Below, piece by piece: positions 17,069 to 25,055 of a stretch of DNA of 64,000 nucleotides. The notes beneath the pieces were generated by a model, which was not told the origin of the DNA, searched no databases, and saw only the letters and a program-made list of their open reading frames with translations. This stretch comes from JAXMAZ01 sp046350115 (GTDB taxonomy: Bacteria > Planctomycetota > Planctomycetia > Gemmatales > Gemmataceae), in contig JAXMAZ010000005.1 in assembly GCA_046350115.1 (NCBI GenBank), forward strand, positions 186,001 to 250,000. Direction: 5' to 3'. Numbering within the stretch: the stretch's first letter is position 1; every line of letters begins with the position of its first letter. The position numbers and the translations under genes are program-made.

Positions 17069-17908
17069 ATGCCCGACCGCCGCCTGCCCCCGCCGACCGC
17101 CCCCGCCCCGCTCCTGGCGTGGCTGGTCGAGGCGTTGCGGCCGATGAGTCGGACCAAGGCGAAAGAACTGCTGGCGAGCGGCCGGGTGGCGGTGAATGGC
17201 ACCCCGACCACCCGGTTCGACCACCCGCTGACGCCCGCCGACCGGGTGACGGTCGCCGACCGGCCGTCCCGCCCCGCGGTTCCGTTCCCCGTCGTGTTCG
17301 CGGACGCCGCGGTCCTCGTCATCGACAAGCCGGCCGGCCTGCTGACCGTGGCCACCGACGCGGAGAAGCACGGCACCGCGTTCGCCCGGCTGGCCTCGGC
17401 GGGGGAGCGACCCGTGGTCGTCCACCGGCTCGACCGGGACACGTCCGGGCTGCTGCTGTTCGCCCGCACGCCGTCCGTCCGGGATGCGCTCCAAACCCAC
17501 TGGGACGACGTGGCCAAGACGTATCTGGCCGTGGTCGAGGGGGTGCCGCGGGTGCGGGACGGGGTGATCGACACCTTCCTTGCCGAAGGCCGTGACCTGC
17601 GTGTGCGGGCCGTGCCGCCGGACCGGCCCGGGGCGAAACGGGCAATCAGCCGTTACCGGGTGGTGCGGGAGCGGGGCGGCCGGTCGCTCGTCGAGGTGGC
17701 GCTCGTCACCGGGCGGAAGCACCAGATCCGCGTCCACCTGGCCGGCCTCGGCTGCCCGGTGGTCGGCGACCGGGTGTACGGCGCGGCCACCGACCCGGCC
17801 GGCCGGCTCGGGCTGCACGCCTGGCGGCTCGGGTTCGCCCACCCAGTCAGCGGCGGGCGGGTCGAGCTGGAGGCGCCGCTGCCGGACAAGCTGCGGCGGC
17901 TGGTGTGA
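17069..17908 (+). CDS. RluA-family pseudouridine synthase
   Basis: A 279-residue enzyme. An N-terminal S4-like RNA-binding segment (residues 16-62, SRTKAKELLASGRVAVNG) precedes the catalytic domain. The catalytic Asp122 is in HRLDRDTSG, preceded by VLVIDKPAGLLT and followed by the conserved GRKHQIRVHLAGLGCPVVGD. It isomerises uridine to pseudouridine in rRNA or tRNA; the precise target cannot be told from sequence. The ATG at 17069 excludes an upstream extension with no homologous character. Divergent from the DUF1559 gene. Confidence 0.9.
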   Translation: MPDRRLPPPTAPAPLLAWLVEALRPMSRTKAKELLASGRVAVNGTPTTRFDHPLTPADRVTVADRPSRPAVPFPVVFADAAVLVIDKPAGLLTVATDAEKHGTAFARLASAGERPVVVHRLDRDTSGLLLFARTPSVRDALQTHWDDVAKTYLAVVEGVPRVRDGVIDTFLAEGRDLRVRAVPPDRPGAKRAISRYRVVRERGGRSLVEVALVTGRKHQIRVHLAGLGCPVVGDRVYGAATDPAGRLGLHAWRLGFAHPVSGGRVELEAPLPDKLRRLV

Positions 17909-18135
17909 GACGCGCCAGCACGGGCTGACACCCCCGCTCGTCGTAGTCCGAGAGGTTCGTCCGAGCAACCCACCCCTGAAGGGCCGCCCCAGCAGCATGC
18001 GGCGGAGGCAGTGACGCTCTACCGATCGCAATTACCTTGCGGCATGACTCTAGGACGGATAATCTCCAAGATGTGTGAGTACCTGGCCGGTCGGCTCGAC
18101 CGGCACCCGTCCGACAGCCTGCGGGGAGAACCTCG

Positions 18136-18942
18136 ATGCGGCACCAGGTGTGTCCTTACGGGCTGGTTGCGGTCGCGTGTGCCCTGCTCTCGGCCGGCGA
18201 CGCGACGGCCGGCCTGGTCCTGATCACCCGGGGGGACCGGGTCGTTCACCTCGGGGACGTGTCGCCGCAGATGCGGGCCGAGTACAAGGTGAGCAGGGTC
18301 GGCTACAAGTACAGCTACGTCGGGGTCTTCTGGGTCGACCTGTGGACGTTCGAGGGGACGTACTGCGTCTACGACGCGGACCGGTACGGCCCGATCGAGC
18401 CGGCCGCCGCCGCGTTCCTCCTGGGCCGGTCGGACGACGTGCCGGCCCGCCCGTTCTTCTACCTGTGCCCGCTCGGGTGGCTGATCCTCGGCCCGGTCGC
18501 CGGGGTGTGGGCCGCCGTGGCCGTGCGGGACCGCCGCCGCGAGCGGGCGTTCGCCCGTCTGTCCCAGGATCCCGAGTATCAGACGGCGCTCCGGGTGCTG
18601 GACGCGGAGTACGCGAAACAGCCGGCGGAGGGGGCGTCGGCCGCCACCCCCGAGGCGCGATACCGGACCGCGCTGGACGCCGCCGTCCACCACCTGGTGG
18701 CCGCGGGGGTCGGGCGGGACGAGGCGGAGCGGAACCTGACGGCGATGGTCCGGGCGGTGTGCCAATCCGCCCCGCGGGTGGAGGGCTACCCGCTCCCGTG
18801 CGGCTGTGGGGCGACGCTGGTGGTCCCGGCCGCGGCGGCCGGGTCGGCCGTCACCTGCCGGTGCGGGCGGACGGTCCCGGTCCCCTCCCTCAGCGAGCTG
18901 AATGGGCCGGGGGGGCCGGGCGGACCCGCGGCGGCGGGCTGA
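18136..18942 (+). CDS. Membrane protein with C-terminal zinc-ribbon-like motif
   Basis: A 268-residue protein of unknown function. A signal peptide or anchor covers residues 1-25. The periplasmic part has many Tyr residues (VGYKYSYVGVFWVD). A TM helix lies near residues 112-132 (LGWLILGPVAGVWAAVAV). The cytoplasmic part contains a helical region and ends with Cys-Gly-Cys-Gly-Ala-Thr ... Thr-Cys-Arg-Cys-Gly, which looks like a four-cysteine zinc ribbon. A GGGGAGAA ribosome-binding site precedes the ATG. The gap 17909-18135 upstream holds a GATAAT-type -10 candidate and no gene. Confidence 0.65.
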   Translation: MRHQVCPYGLVAVACALLSAGDATAGLVLITRGDRVVHLGDVSPQMRAEYKVSRVGYKYSYVGVFWVDLWTFEGTYCVYDADRYGPIEPAAAAFLLGRSDDVPARPFFYLCPLGWLILGPVAGVWAAVAVRDRRRERAFARLSQDPEYQTALRVLDAEYAKQPAEGASAATPEARYRTALDAAVHHLVAAGVGRDEAERNLTAMVRAVCQSAPRVEGYPLPCGCGATLVVPAAAAGSAVTCRCGRTVPVPSLSELNGPGGPGGPAAAG

Positions 18943-18981
18943 CCCGGTGCGGCGGGCTGACCCGGTGCGGCGGCCGCGGGC

Positions 18982-20139
18982 CTACTCGCCCGACTCCCGG
19001 CCGAGGGACAGCGTGTCGAACGAGGCCGAGGCCAGACCGGGGCGGCCGACCAGCAGGGGGTCGACCGGGCCGATCCGCTTGGTGTCCCGCGGCCGGTAGG
19101 GGAGCCGGTGCAGGACGTACCGCATGGCGTTGAGGCGGGCCCGCTTCTTGCAGTCGGACTTGATCACCGTCCACGGGGCGTCGGGCGTGTCGGTGTGCAG
19201 GAACATGGCCTCCTTCGCCTCGGTGTACTCTCGCCACTTGTCCAGCGAGGCCAGGTCGACCGGGCTGAGCTTCCACTGCTTGAGCGGGTGGACCTGCCGC
19301 TCCTTGAACCGGCGGCGCTGCTCGTCGCGGCTGACCGAGAACCAGAACTTGAACAACTGGACGCCGCTCCGCACGAGCTGCCGCTCGACCTCCGGCACCT
19401 GGCGGAGGAACTCCTGGTACTCGGCGTCCGTGCAGAAGCCCATCGCCCGCTCGACCCCCGACCGGTTGTACCAGCTGCGGTTGAACAGGACGATCTCGCC
19501 GCCGGTCGGCAGGTGCTGGATGTACCGCTGGAAGTACCACTGTCCCCGCTCGGTCTCGGTCGGCTTGCTGAGCGCGACCACCCGCGCGCCGCGGGGGTTG
19601 AGGTGCTCCATGAACCGCTTGATGGCGCCCCCCTTGCCGGCCGCGTCCCGACCCTCGAACAGGATGACCACCCGCTGGCCGGTCTCCTTCACCCAGGCCT
19701 GGAGCTTGAGCAGCTCCACCTGCAGGTAGTATTTCTGCCGCTCGTAGGCCTTGCGGCTCATCAGGTTCTTGTACGGGTAGCCGCCCTCCCGCCAGTTCCG
19801 GGCCAGCTCCCGGTCCGGGTCGTGCCCCTCGTCCGGGTCGGCGTCAGCCGGCGCCCAGAGCAGCTTCTTGAGCGCCTTCCGCTCGTCCGGCGAGGCCCCG
19901 TCGAGCAACGCCCGCACGGCGGCGATGATCTCCCCGCCCGGCTCGCCGCTGGCGTGGCGGGCCAGGGTGTCGCGGAGGGTCAGCTCGGTGCCGGTCTGGG
20001 TCCGCAGGGTGCCGCGGTCGATGGCGTCGCGCTCGGCGGCGGCGCGGGTCATCTGGCCGAGGGTGTCGCCCGCGCCGACCGGGCGGGGCGGCGGGGTTCC
20101 GCCCGGGGACCCGTTGCCAGGGGCGTGCTGGACGGACAT
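18982..20139 (-). CDS. ppk2: Polyphosphate kinase 2 family protein
   Basis: A 385-residue PPK2 enzyme, which uses polyphosphate to phosphorylate nucleoside mono- or diphosphates. The Walker A loop is GRDAAGKGG. The Walker B/lid motif is FNRSWYNRSGVERAMGF (Asn in place of the first Asp seen in many members). The conserved lid and end regions are KFWFSVSRDEQRRRF and the PWTVIKSDCKKRARLNAMRY tail. The first 90 residues are a poorly conserved extension, as often seen in single-domain PPK2. The ATG at 20139 is preferred because GAGGCAACC lies just upstream and the further 28 codons are low complexity. Cytoplasmic, in energy and stress metabolism. Confidence 0.92.
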   Translation of the reverse strand: MSVQHAPGNGSPGGTPPPRPVGAGDTLGQMTRAAAERDAIDRGTLRTQTGTELTLRDTLARHASGEPGGEIIAAVRALLDGASPDERKALKKLLWAPADADPDEGHDPDRELARNWREGGYPYKNLMSRKAYERQKYYLQVELLKLQAWVKETGQRVVILFEGRDAAGKGGAIKRFMEHLNPRGARVVALSKPTETERGQWYFQRYIQHLPTGGEIVLFNRSWYNRSGVERAMGFCTDAEYQEFLRQVPEVERQLVRSGVQLFKFWFSVSRDEQRRRFKERQVHPLKQWKLSPVDLASLDKWREYTEAKEAMFLHTDTPDAPWTVIKSDCKKRARLNAMRYVLHRLPYRPRDTKRIGPVDPLLVGRPGLASASFDTLSLGRESGE

Positions 20140-20348
20140 GGTTGCCTCGATCGCACGGGGGGCATGATGTGCGGGGGCGGCCGGCCCGCCGCCCCTGGGG
20201 CAAGGCGCCGGGCTGTCGTCCACGACCCGCGAACACTCGATAAGGGAACCGCTTTTATTCTATCGATTCGCCGGCGCAAGCGAGGTCGAACCGCTCCCCC
20301 GGTCGGCGGGCCGGACCCGTCCTTCCGCCGCCTCGCTGCGGGACGAGG

Positions 20349-20740
20349 TTAGACCTGCGACAGCAAGGGCACCGGGTAGGCTCCCACGGCCGGGTCCACC
20401 GTAGCCACGGTCAGCCCGTGCTGGAGAGCCTGGGCGACCAGCATGCGGTCGAAGGGGTCGCGGTGGAGTGGCGGCAGTCCGGCCAGGTGGGTATGGCCCC
20501 CTCGTCCACCGGCAGCGGGGCGATGCCGTGTGCGGCCCGCTGGTGGGGCAGGTATGCGGCCGGCGGTGCGGGCAGCGGCAGCTTGCCCAGGGCGTGCTTG
20601 ACGACCGCCTCCCAGACCGAGGCGTCGCTCAGGTACACCTCGTTCGCCGGTTCGCGGATGGCGGTCAGAAAAGCGGCCGGCAGACACGGGTCGGCGGTGA
20701 TGTACCAGAGGAAGACGTGGGTGTCGAGCAGCAGCCTCAT
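20349..20740 (-). pseudogene. PIN-domain toxin (VapC-like), frameshifted
   Basis: The first 80 residues (start MRLLLDTHVFLWYI, later VWEAVVKHALGKLPLP) are a normal PIN-domain start of the type paired with Phd antitoxins. After residue about 85 the frame is wrong. The true end, LPPLHRDPFDRMLVAQ followed by GLTVATVDPAVGAY, is in the next frame. The shift lies near 20485-20500. The gene overlaps its antitoxin by ATGA. Either the toxin is inactivated or a base is miscalled; the otherwise perfect conservation of both halves favours a recent event or an error. Confidence 0.75.
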
Positions 20741-20973
20741 CGCCCCTCGAACCCCCGCAGCAGGTCATCGGGCAGCGGGGCGTCGAAGGCGACCGGGACG
20801 GTGAACGCCCCCGCCGCCAGGCCGACCGGCCGCAGGCCGCCGGCCGGCGGGGCGAGCGGGCGGAGTTCGGCCACCGGGCGGCCGTCCCGGGTGACGACCA
20901 GGTGTTCCCCGGCCGCCACCCGGTCGAGCAGGGTGGGGTCGCGGGCCAGGTCTTGCAGGGTGACGGTGCTCAT
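20737..20973 (-). CDS. Phd/YefM-type antitoxin
   Basis: A 78-residue protein. The start (VTLQDLARDPTLLDRVAAGEHLVVTRDGRPVAELRPL) has the Phd/YefM pattern of a beta-hairpin and helix with a terminal acidic tail (PLPDDLLRGFEGR) for toxin binding. It precedes and overlaps by 4 nt the PIN toxin gene. It binds and neutralises the toxin and probably autoregulates the operon. Confidence 0.85.
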   Translation of the reverse strand: MSTVTLQDLARDPTLLDRVAAGEHLVVTRDGRPVAELRPLAPPAGGLRPVGLAAGAFTVPVAFDAPLPDDLLRGFEGR

Positions 20974-21000
20974 GCGGCTATTGTACCCGACGGCCGCCGG

Positions 21001-22563
21001 TCACTCGGCCCCGGGGCGGGTCATCGACTCCGGGCGGACGATGGCGTCGAACCGGTCCCCGGTCAGCGGCCCGGACCCGTCCTTGAGCGGTGGGGCCAGG
21101 TTCACCGCCTCCTCCCGCAGCGTCGTCCCGGCGTGGTGGGCCGCCTTGGCGATCTTCGCCGCCGCGTCGTACCCGATGTGCCGGTTAAGCGCCGTCACCA
21201 GCATCAGCGAGTTGTTCAGGAACGCCCCGATCTGCTTCTCGTTCGCCGCGATCCCCGGCCGGACCGCCCCGCCGGCCTTCGGCTTCAGCCGCGCCTGGTC
21301 CACCTCCACCATGCCCGTCTCCGGGTTGGCGAAGTAGTCCAGCGCCTGGTAGTCGGTCTCCGGCAGGTCGGCGGCGCAGTGCTCGCGGAAGCTCCGGCAG
21401 GCGTCCGCCAAGAGGCGAACGCTGTGCAGGAAGTTGTGGATGATGACCGGCTTGAACACGTTTAGCTCGAAGTTCCCCTGGCTGGCGGCGAACCCGATGG
21501 CGGCGTCGTTCCCCATCACCTGGACGCACACCATCGTCATCGCCTCGGACTGCGTCGGGTTCACCTTGCCCGGCATGATCGAGCTGCCCGGCTCGTTCTC
21601 CGGGATGGTCAGCTCGCCGAGGCCGCACCGCGGGCCGGACGCCAGCCACCGCACGTCGTTGGCGATCTTCATGAGGGCGGCGGCCAAGGTCTTGAGCGCC
21701 CCGCTGGCGAACACCAGCGGTTCGTGCCCGGCCAGCGCCTGGAACTTGTTCGGGGCGGTGACGAACGGCAGCCCGGTCAGCTCGGCGATCTTGGCCGCCG
21801 CCCGGCGGGCGAACTCCGGGTGGGCGTTCAGCCCGGTGCCCACCGCCGTCCCGCCGAGGGCCAGCTCGTACAGCATCGGCAGCGTCTGGTTGACGGCGGC
21901 GAGGCCGTAGTCGAGCTGGGCGACGTACCCGCTGAACTCCTGGCCGAGCGTCAGCGGCACCGCGTCCATCAGGTGCGTCCGGCCGATCTTGACGATCGCC
22001 TCGAACTGCTTGGCCTTGCCGGCCAGGGTGTCCCGCAGGGCGGCGACGCTCGGCACCAGCCGGCGGACCACCTCCTCGGCGGCGGCGACGTGCATGGCCG
22101 TCGGGAAGGTGTCGTTGGACGACTGCGACATGTTCACGTCGTCGTTCGGGTGGACGGCGTTCTTGTCCCCCCGTGGCTGGCCGGCGATCTCGGCCGCCCG
22201 GTTGGCGATCACCTCGTTGGCGTTCATGTTCGTCTGGGTGCCGCTGCCGGTCTGCCAGACGCGCAAGGGGAAGTGGTCGTCCAGCTTGCCGGCGATCACC
22301 TCGTCGGCGGCGGCGACGACGGCCTTCACCTTGGCGTCGACGCTGACCTTGTCCGAAGCTTTCGGCTTGAACAGGCCGAGGTCGTGGTTGACCAGACACG
22401 CGGCCTTTTTGAGGGTGCCGAACGCCCGGATGACGGGCCGGGGCATGGTGTCGGTGCCGACGGCGAAGTGGACGAGGCTGCGGGCGGTCTGGGCGCCGTA
22501 GTACCGGTCGGCCGGCACCCGGATCGGCCCCATGCTGTCGGACTCGGTGCGGTATTCGGCCAT
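21001..22563 (-). CDS. fumC: Class II fumarate hydratase, with an extra ~45-residue segment
   Basis: A 520-residue enzyme converting fumarate to malate in the TCA cycle. The superfamily signature GSSIMPGKVNPTQSE is at residues 327-340. The active-site blocks TGSGTQTNMNANEV (105-118), HPNDDVNMSQSSNDTFPTAM (138-157) and GRTHLMDAVPLTLGQE (194-209) are intact. The usual length is 460-470. The excess is mainly residues about 397-440 (21244-21375), between FREHC and the NNSLMLVTALNRHIGYD block, a region where the family normally has only a few residues. Aspartase is the closest alternative, but the GSSIMPGKVN/HPND context and the end block favour fumarase. Divergent from the DUF433 gene. Confidence 0.92.
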   Translation of the reverse strand: MAEYRTESDSMGPIRVPADRYYGAQTARSLVHFAVGTDTMPRPVIRAFGTLKKAACLVNHDLGLFKPKASDKVSVDAKVKAVVAAADEVIAGKLDDHFPLRVWQTGSGTQTNMNANEVIANRAAEIAGQPRGDKNAVHPNDDVNMSQSSNDTFPTAMHVAAAEEVVRRLVPSVAALRDTLAGKAKQFEAIVKIGRTHLMDAVPLTLGQEFSGYVAQLDYGLAAVNQTLPMLYELALGGTAVGTGLNAHPEFARRAAAKIAELTGLPFVTAPNKFQALAGHEPLVFASGALKTLAAALMKIANDVRWLASGPRCGLGELTIPENEPGSSIMPGKVNPTQSEAMTMVCVQVMGNDAAIGFAASQGNFELNVFKPVIIHNFLHSVRLLADACRSFREHCAADLPETDYQALDYFANPETGMVEVDQARLKPKAGGAVRPGIAANEKQIGAFLNNSLMLVTALNRHIGYDAAAKIAKAAHHAGTTLREEAVNLAPPLKDGSGPLTGDRFDAIVRPESMTRPGAE

Positions 22564-22597
22564 GGGAGTGGGTCGGTTTGGGTCTGGGTTGAGGCGG

Positions 22598-22622
22598 GTA
22601 AACCGTTTACTGTATACACAGT
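22598..22622. promoter_or_regulatory. Overlapping dyads in the fumC/DUF433 divergent gap
   Basis: GTAAACCGTTTAC is a perfect palindrome (22598-22610), and it is overlapped by ACTGT-ATAC-ACAGT (22609-22622). It lies in the only AT-rich part of the 100-nt gap between two divergent starts, the usual place for an operator. It may serve the toxin-antitoxin pair to the right. Confidence 0.45.
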
Positions 22623-22663
22623 GTAGCGACGCTGCCGATCCGCCCGACCGAGCGTGACCCGAC

Positions 22664-23005
22664 GTGACCCCGACTATCCGACCAGAAACGGCATTGTTGC
22701 GGACCGATCCGGACGGGACGATCCGGGTCGGCGGTACGCGGCTGATTGTCGACTTGGTGCTGAGAGCCTATCGCCGGGGAGAGTCGGCGGAGGCCATCGC
22801 CGAAGGATTCCCGCCGATTACCGTCGCCGAGGTGGAGTCGGTCTTGGGGTACTACCACGCCCACAAGGAGGAGTTGGACGCCTACCTCGCTGAGCGTCAG
22901 CGACAGGCCGACACCCTTCGTCGGGAGATTGAAGACCGACATGGGACGGGGCCGGGGTATCGGGACCGACTGCTCCATCGCCTCCGCGAGCGGTCCGGCG
23001 GATGA
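22664..23005 (+). CDS. DUF433 family antitoxin
   Basis: A 113-residue protein with a GTG start. It has the DUF433 core: DGTIRVGGTRLIVDLVLRAY, then GESAEAIAEGFPPITVAEV and a helical stretch. The last 35 residues (AERQRQADTLRREIEDRHG) form a charged helix. DUF433 proteins have a winged-helix-like fold and are the partners of DUF5615 toxins, one of which follows 74 nt downstream. Confidence 0.85.
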   Translation: MTPTIRPETALLRTDPDGTIRVGGTRLIVDLVLRAYRRGESAEAIAEGFPPITVAEVESVLGYYHAHKEELDAYLAERQRQADTLRREIEDRHGTGPGYRDRLLHRLRERSGG

Positions 23006-23079
23006 GATCTCGTCAGGCAACCGGCCGGGGTATTACCAGGGAGTCCGACCGACCCTCGTAACTTCGGTGCCCCGGCAGC

Positions 23080-23430
23080 ATGCCCAGATTCCTCTGCGAC
23101 AACGACTTCCACGACGCGATCCGGCTAGCCCTCATCGACCGAAACCCGACTTGGGATGTGGTCGCCGCCCGCCAAGTCGGGCTGAGGGAGACCCCGGACC
23201 CGGACCTTCTCGCGTGGGCCGCGGGCCAGGGACGAATGATCCTCACCCACGACCGCAATACGATGACGGCCGCGGCCAGCGAGCGGTGGGGCCGCGGCGA
23301 GTCGATGACGGGCGTTATCGTGGTGGATGACGACGCCCCGAGTTCTCTCGTCTTGCACCGCATCGAACTGCTGGCCGCGTTCAACCCGGCTGACTGGGAT
23401 TATTGGGTGGCGTTCGTGCCGATCCGCTGA
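23080..23430 (+). CDS. DUF5615 family PIN-like toxin
   Basis: A 116-residue protein with the DUF5615 pattern: an N-terminal Asp motif FLCDNDFHDAIRLAL, then ARQVGLRETPDPDLLAWAA, RMILTHDRNTM and a C-terminal GVIVVDDDAP. These are the acidic positions of a PIN-like nuclease. It follows the DUF433 antitoxin, making a second-type toxin-antitoxin module. Its stop is 4 nt from the stop of the convergent M24 peptidase gene. Confidence 0.85.
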   Translation: MPRFLCDNDFHDAIRLALIDRNPTWDVVAARQVGLRETPDPDLLAWAAGQGRMILTHDRNTMTAAASERWGRGESMTGVIVVDDDAPSSLVLHRIELLAAFNPADWDYWVAFVPIR

Positions 23431-23434
23431 CCGG

Positions 23435-24622
23435 TCACACGATCACCCGCCGGACCTCCGTCTGAAGCGGGCCGCCGGTGACGTGGACGCCGCCGGACCC
23501 GTCGATGTACACGTTCACCTCGCTCCGCACCCCGAACTCGCCCGGCAGGTAGATGCCCGGCTCGATGCTGAAGCACGTCCGCCGCATCACCAGCCGCTCC
23601 TCGCGGGTCTCCAGCCCGTCCATGTGGCAGCCGTTGCCGTGCGTCTCCTGGCCGATGTTGTGCCCGGTCCGGTGGTTGAAGAACTTGCCGTACCCGGCCC
23701 TCTCGATCACCTCCCGGGCGGCCCCGTCCACCTGCCAGCCGTGCAGCGGCACCCCGGCGGCGAACGCCCGCCGCACCCGGTCGATGGCCGCGTCCCGGGC
23801 GTCCCGGACGACGTGGAACACCTGGTTGATTTTCGCCGGCACGTCCTCCCCGACGTACCCCACCCGGGTCAGGTCGCTGTACACCGCCCGCGGCTTGGCC
23901 ATCTTGGCCCACAGGTCGATCAGCACGTAGCTGCCGGGGGCGATCCGCCGGTCGATCTCCGGGGCCGGCTCGAAGTGCGGGTCGGCCGAGTGCGGCCCCT
24001 CGCCGACGATCGGCGGGCTGTACGTGGTCATCCCGGTGTCGGCGAAGTGCTGCATGATCCGGGCCTGCACGGCGGTCTCCACCGTGTACCCGTGCGTGCG
24101 GATCTGGTCGGCGATGAACGCCCAGGCCACCCCGTAGGCGGCGTCGGTCCGCTCCGCGGCTTCCAGGTGCAAGGCCCACTGCTCGTCGTCCCAGGTGGCC
24201 TCGAACTGCTGGATCAGGTCGCCGGACGGCACCACCTCCACCCCGAACGACCGGACCAGCTCGACGGTGCCGGCGTCCACCCGGGAGATGTACATGTTGC
24301 CGTTGCGGGGGCTGTACTCCATCGCCACCCGCTTCGCCCCCTGCACCAGATGCCCGATGCCGGCCTCGAACTGCTGCCAGCTCAGGTAGACGGTCGTGTC
24401 GTCCCCCGGCAGGGCGTCGAGGGCGGCCGGCTCGATGGCGTGGACCAGCTTCTTCGGCTGGCCGGTTGCCGGGACGTAGTACGCCCACCGGCGGGACCGC
24501 TTGGCGTCGGCCATGCCGAGCACCCGGGCGGCGAGCACGTTCAGCCCGCGGAAGTCGTACAGCAGCCAGCCGTCCAAGCCCTGGTCGCGGACGGCGGCCT
24601 GGACCGCGGTGAGGTCGAACAT
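23435..24622 (-). CDS. M24 family Xaa-Pro aminopeptidase-like protein
   Basis: A 395-residue protein with the creatinase-type N-terminal domain (residues 1-165) and the pita-bread catalytic domain. All five metal ligands are visible: Asp in YVLIDLWAKM, Asp in VYSDLTRVGYVG, His in HRTGHNIGQETHG, Glu in FSIEPGIYLPG and Glu in GVRSEVNVYI. It probably removes N-terminal residues ahead of proline or acts on dipeptides, in the cytoplasm. The ATG at 24622 has GGAGAGCT upstream; the longer frame is formed by repeat DNA and is rejected. Confidence 0.9.
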   Translation of the reverse strand: MFDLTAVQAAVRDQGLDGWLLYDFRGLNVLAARVLGMADAKRSRRWAYYVPATGQPKKLVHAIEPAALDALPGDDTTVYLSWQQFEAGIGHLVQGAKRVAMEYSPRNGNMYISRVDAGTVELVRSFGVEVVPSGDLIQQFEATWDDEQWALHLEAAERTDAAYGVAWAFIADQIRTHGYTVETAVQARIMQHFADTGMTTYSPPIVGEGPHSADPHFEPAPEIDRRIAPGSYVLIDLWAKMAKPRAVYSDLTRVGYVGEDVPAKINQVFHVVRDARDAAIDRVRRAFAAGVPLHGWQVDGAAREVIERAGYGKFFNHRTGHNIGQETHGNGCHMDGLETREERLVMRRTCFSIEPGIYLPGEFGVRSEVNVYIDGSGGVHVTGGPLQTEVRRVIV

Positions 24623-24676
24623 CGGGAGCTCTCCGACGGGGTGAGGGGTGGAATTGTTGTAGCAGGCGGGGCGAAA

Positions 24677-25001
24677 CCTAACCCCCCGGCCCCCTTCCCT
24701 CCGAGGGAAGGGGGAGCAAGTGATCGGCAGGTCCGGGCGATGGCTCCGGCCACAAGCGGTACGAGGGCGCCGCATGCTCCCCCTCTCCGCTTCGGGGAGG
24801 GGTCACGACCGCGACCCGGATCAGCGACTTCGGAATCCCCGCGACGGATCGGGGCTGTAACCCCTCCCCCCCGGCCCCCTCTCCGAAGCGGAGAGGGGGA
24901 GCAAGAAGGCGACAGGTTCAGACATTGGGTCCGGTCGCGGACGGTGACTGTGTTGCACTTGCTCCCCCTTCCCTCGGAGGGAAGGGGGCCGGGGGGTTAG
25001 G
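24677..25001. repeat. Two nested pairs of composite palindromes
   Basis: The outer pair 24677-24720 and 24958-25001 has ends CCTAACCCCCC and GGGGGGTTAGG with internal CCCTTCCCT hairpins. The inner pair 24776-24802 and 24858-24905 has CCCTCTCCGCTTCGGGG and TAACCCCTCC ends. So one element appears to have entered another. The block fills the 433-nt divergent gap between the M24 and cytochrome genes; no gene is seen in it, and the promoters of both genes must lie inside or beside it. Confidence 0.85.
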
Positions 25002-25055
25002 TTGCCTTCCGACGCGCCATCGCCCATAATCGGCCTTCCCCGCCGGAGCCGCCGC

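Noticed and set aside
20298..20322. Short similarity between the PPK2 upstream region and the 3' end of fumC (CGGACCCGTCCTT)
   Set aside because: About 20 nt with mismatches in GC-rich DNA, probably chance; no duplicated gene is present.
22609..22622. LexA/SOS box
   Set aside because: CTGT and ACAG half-sites are present but only 4 nt apart; the classic box has 8 nt between them.
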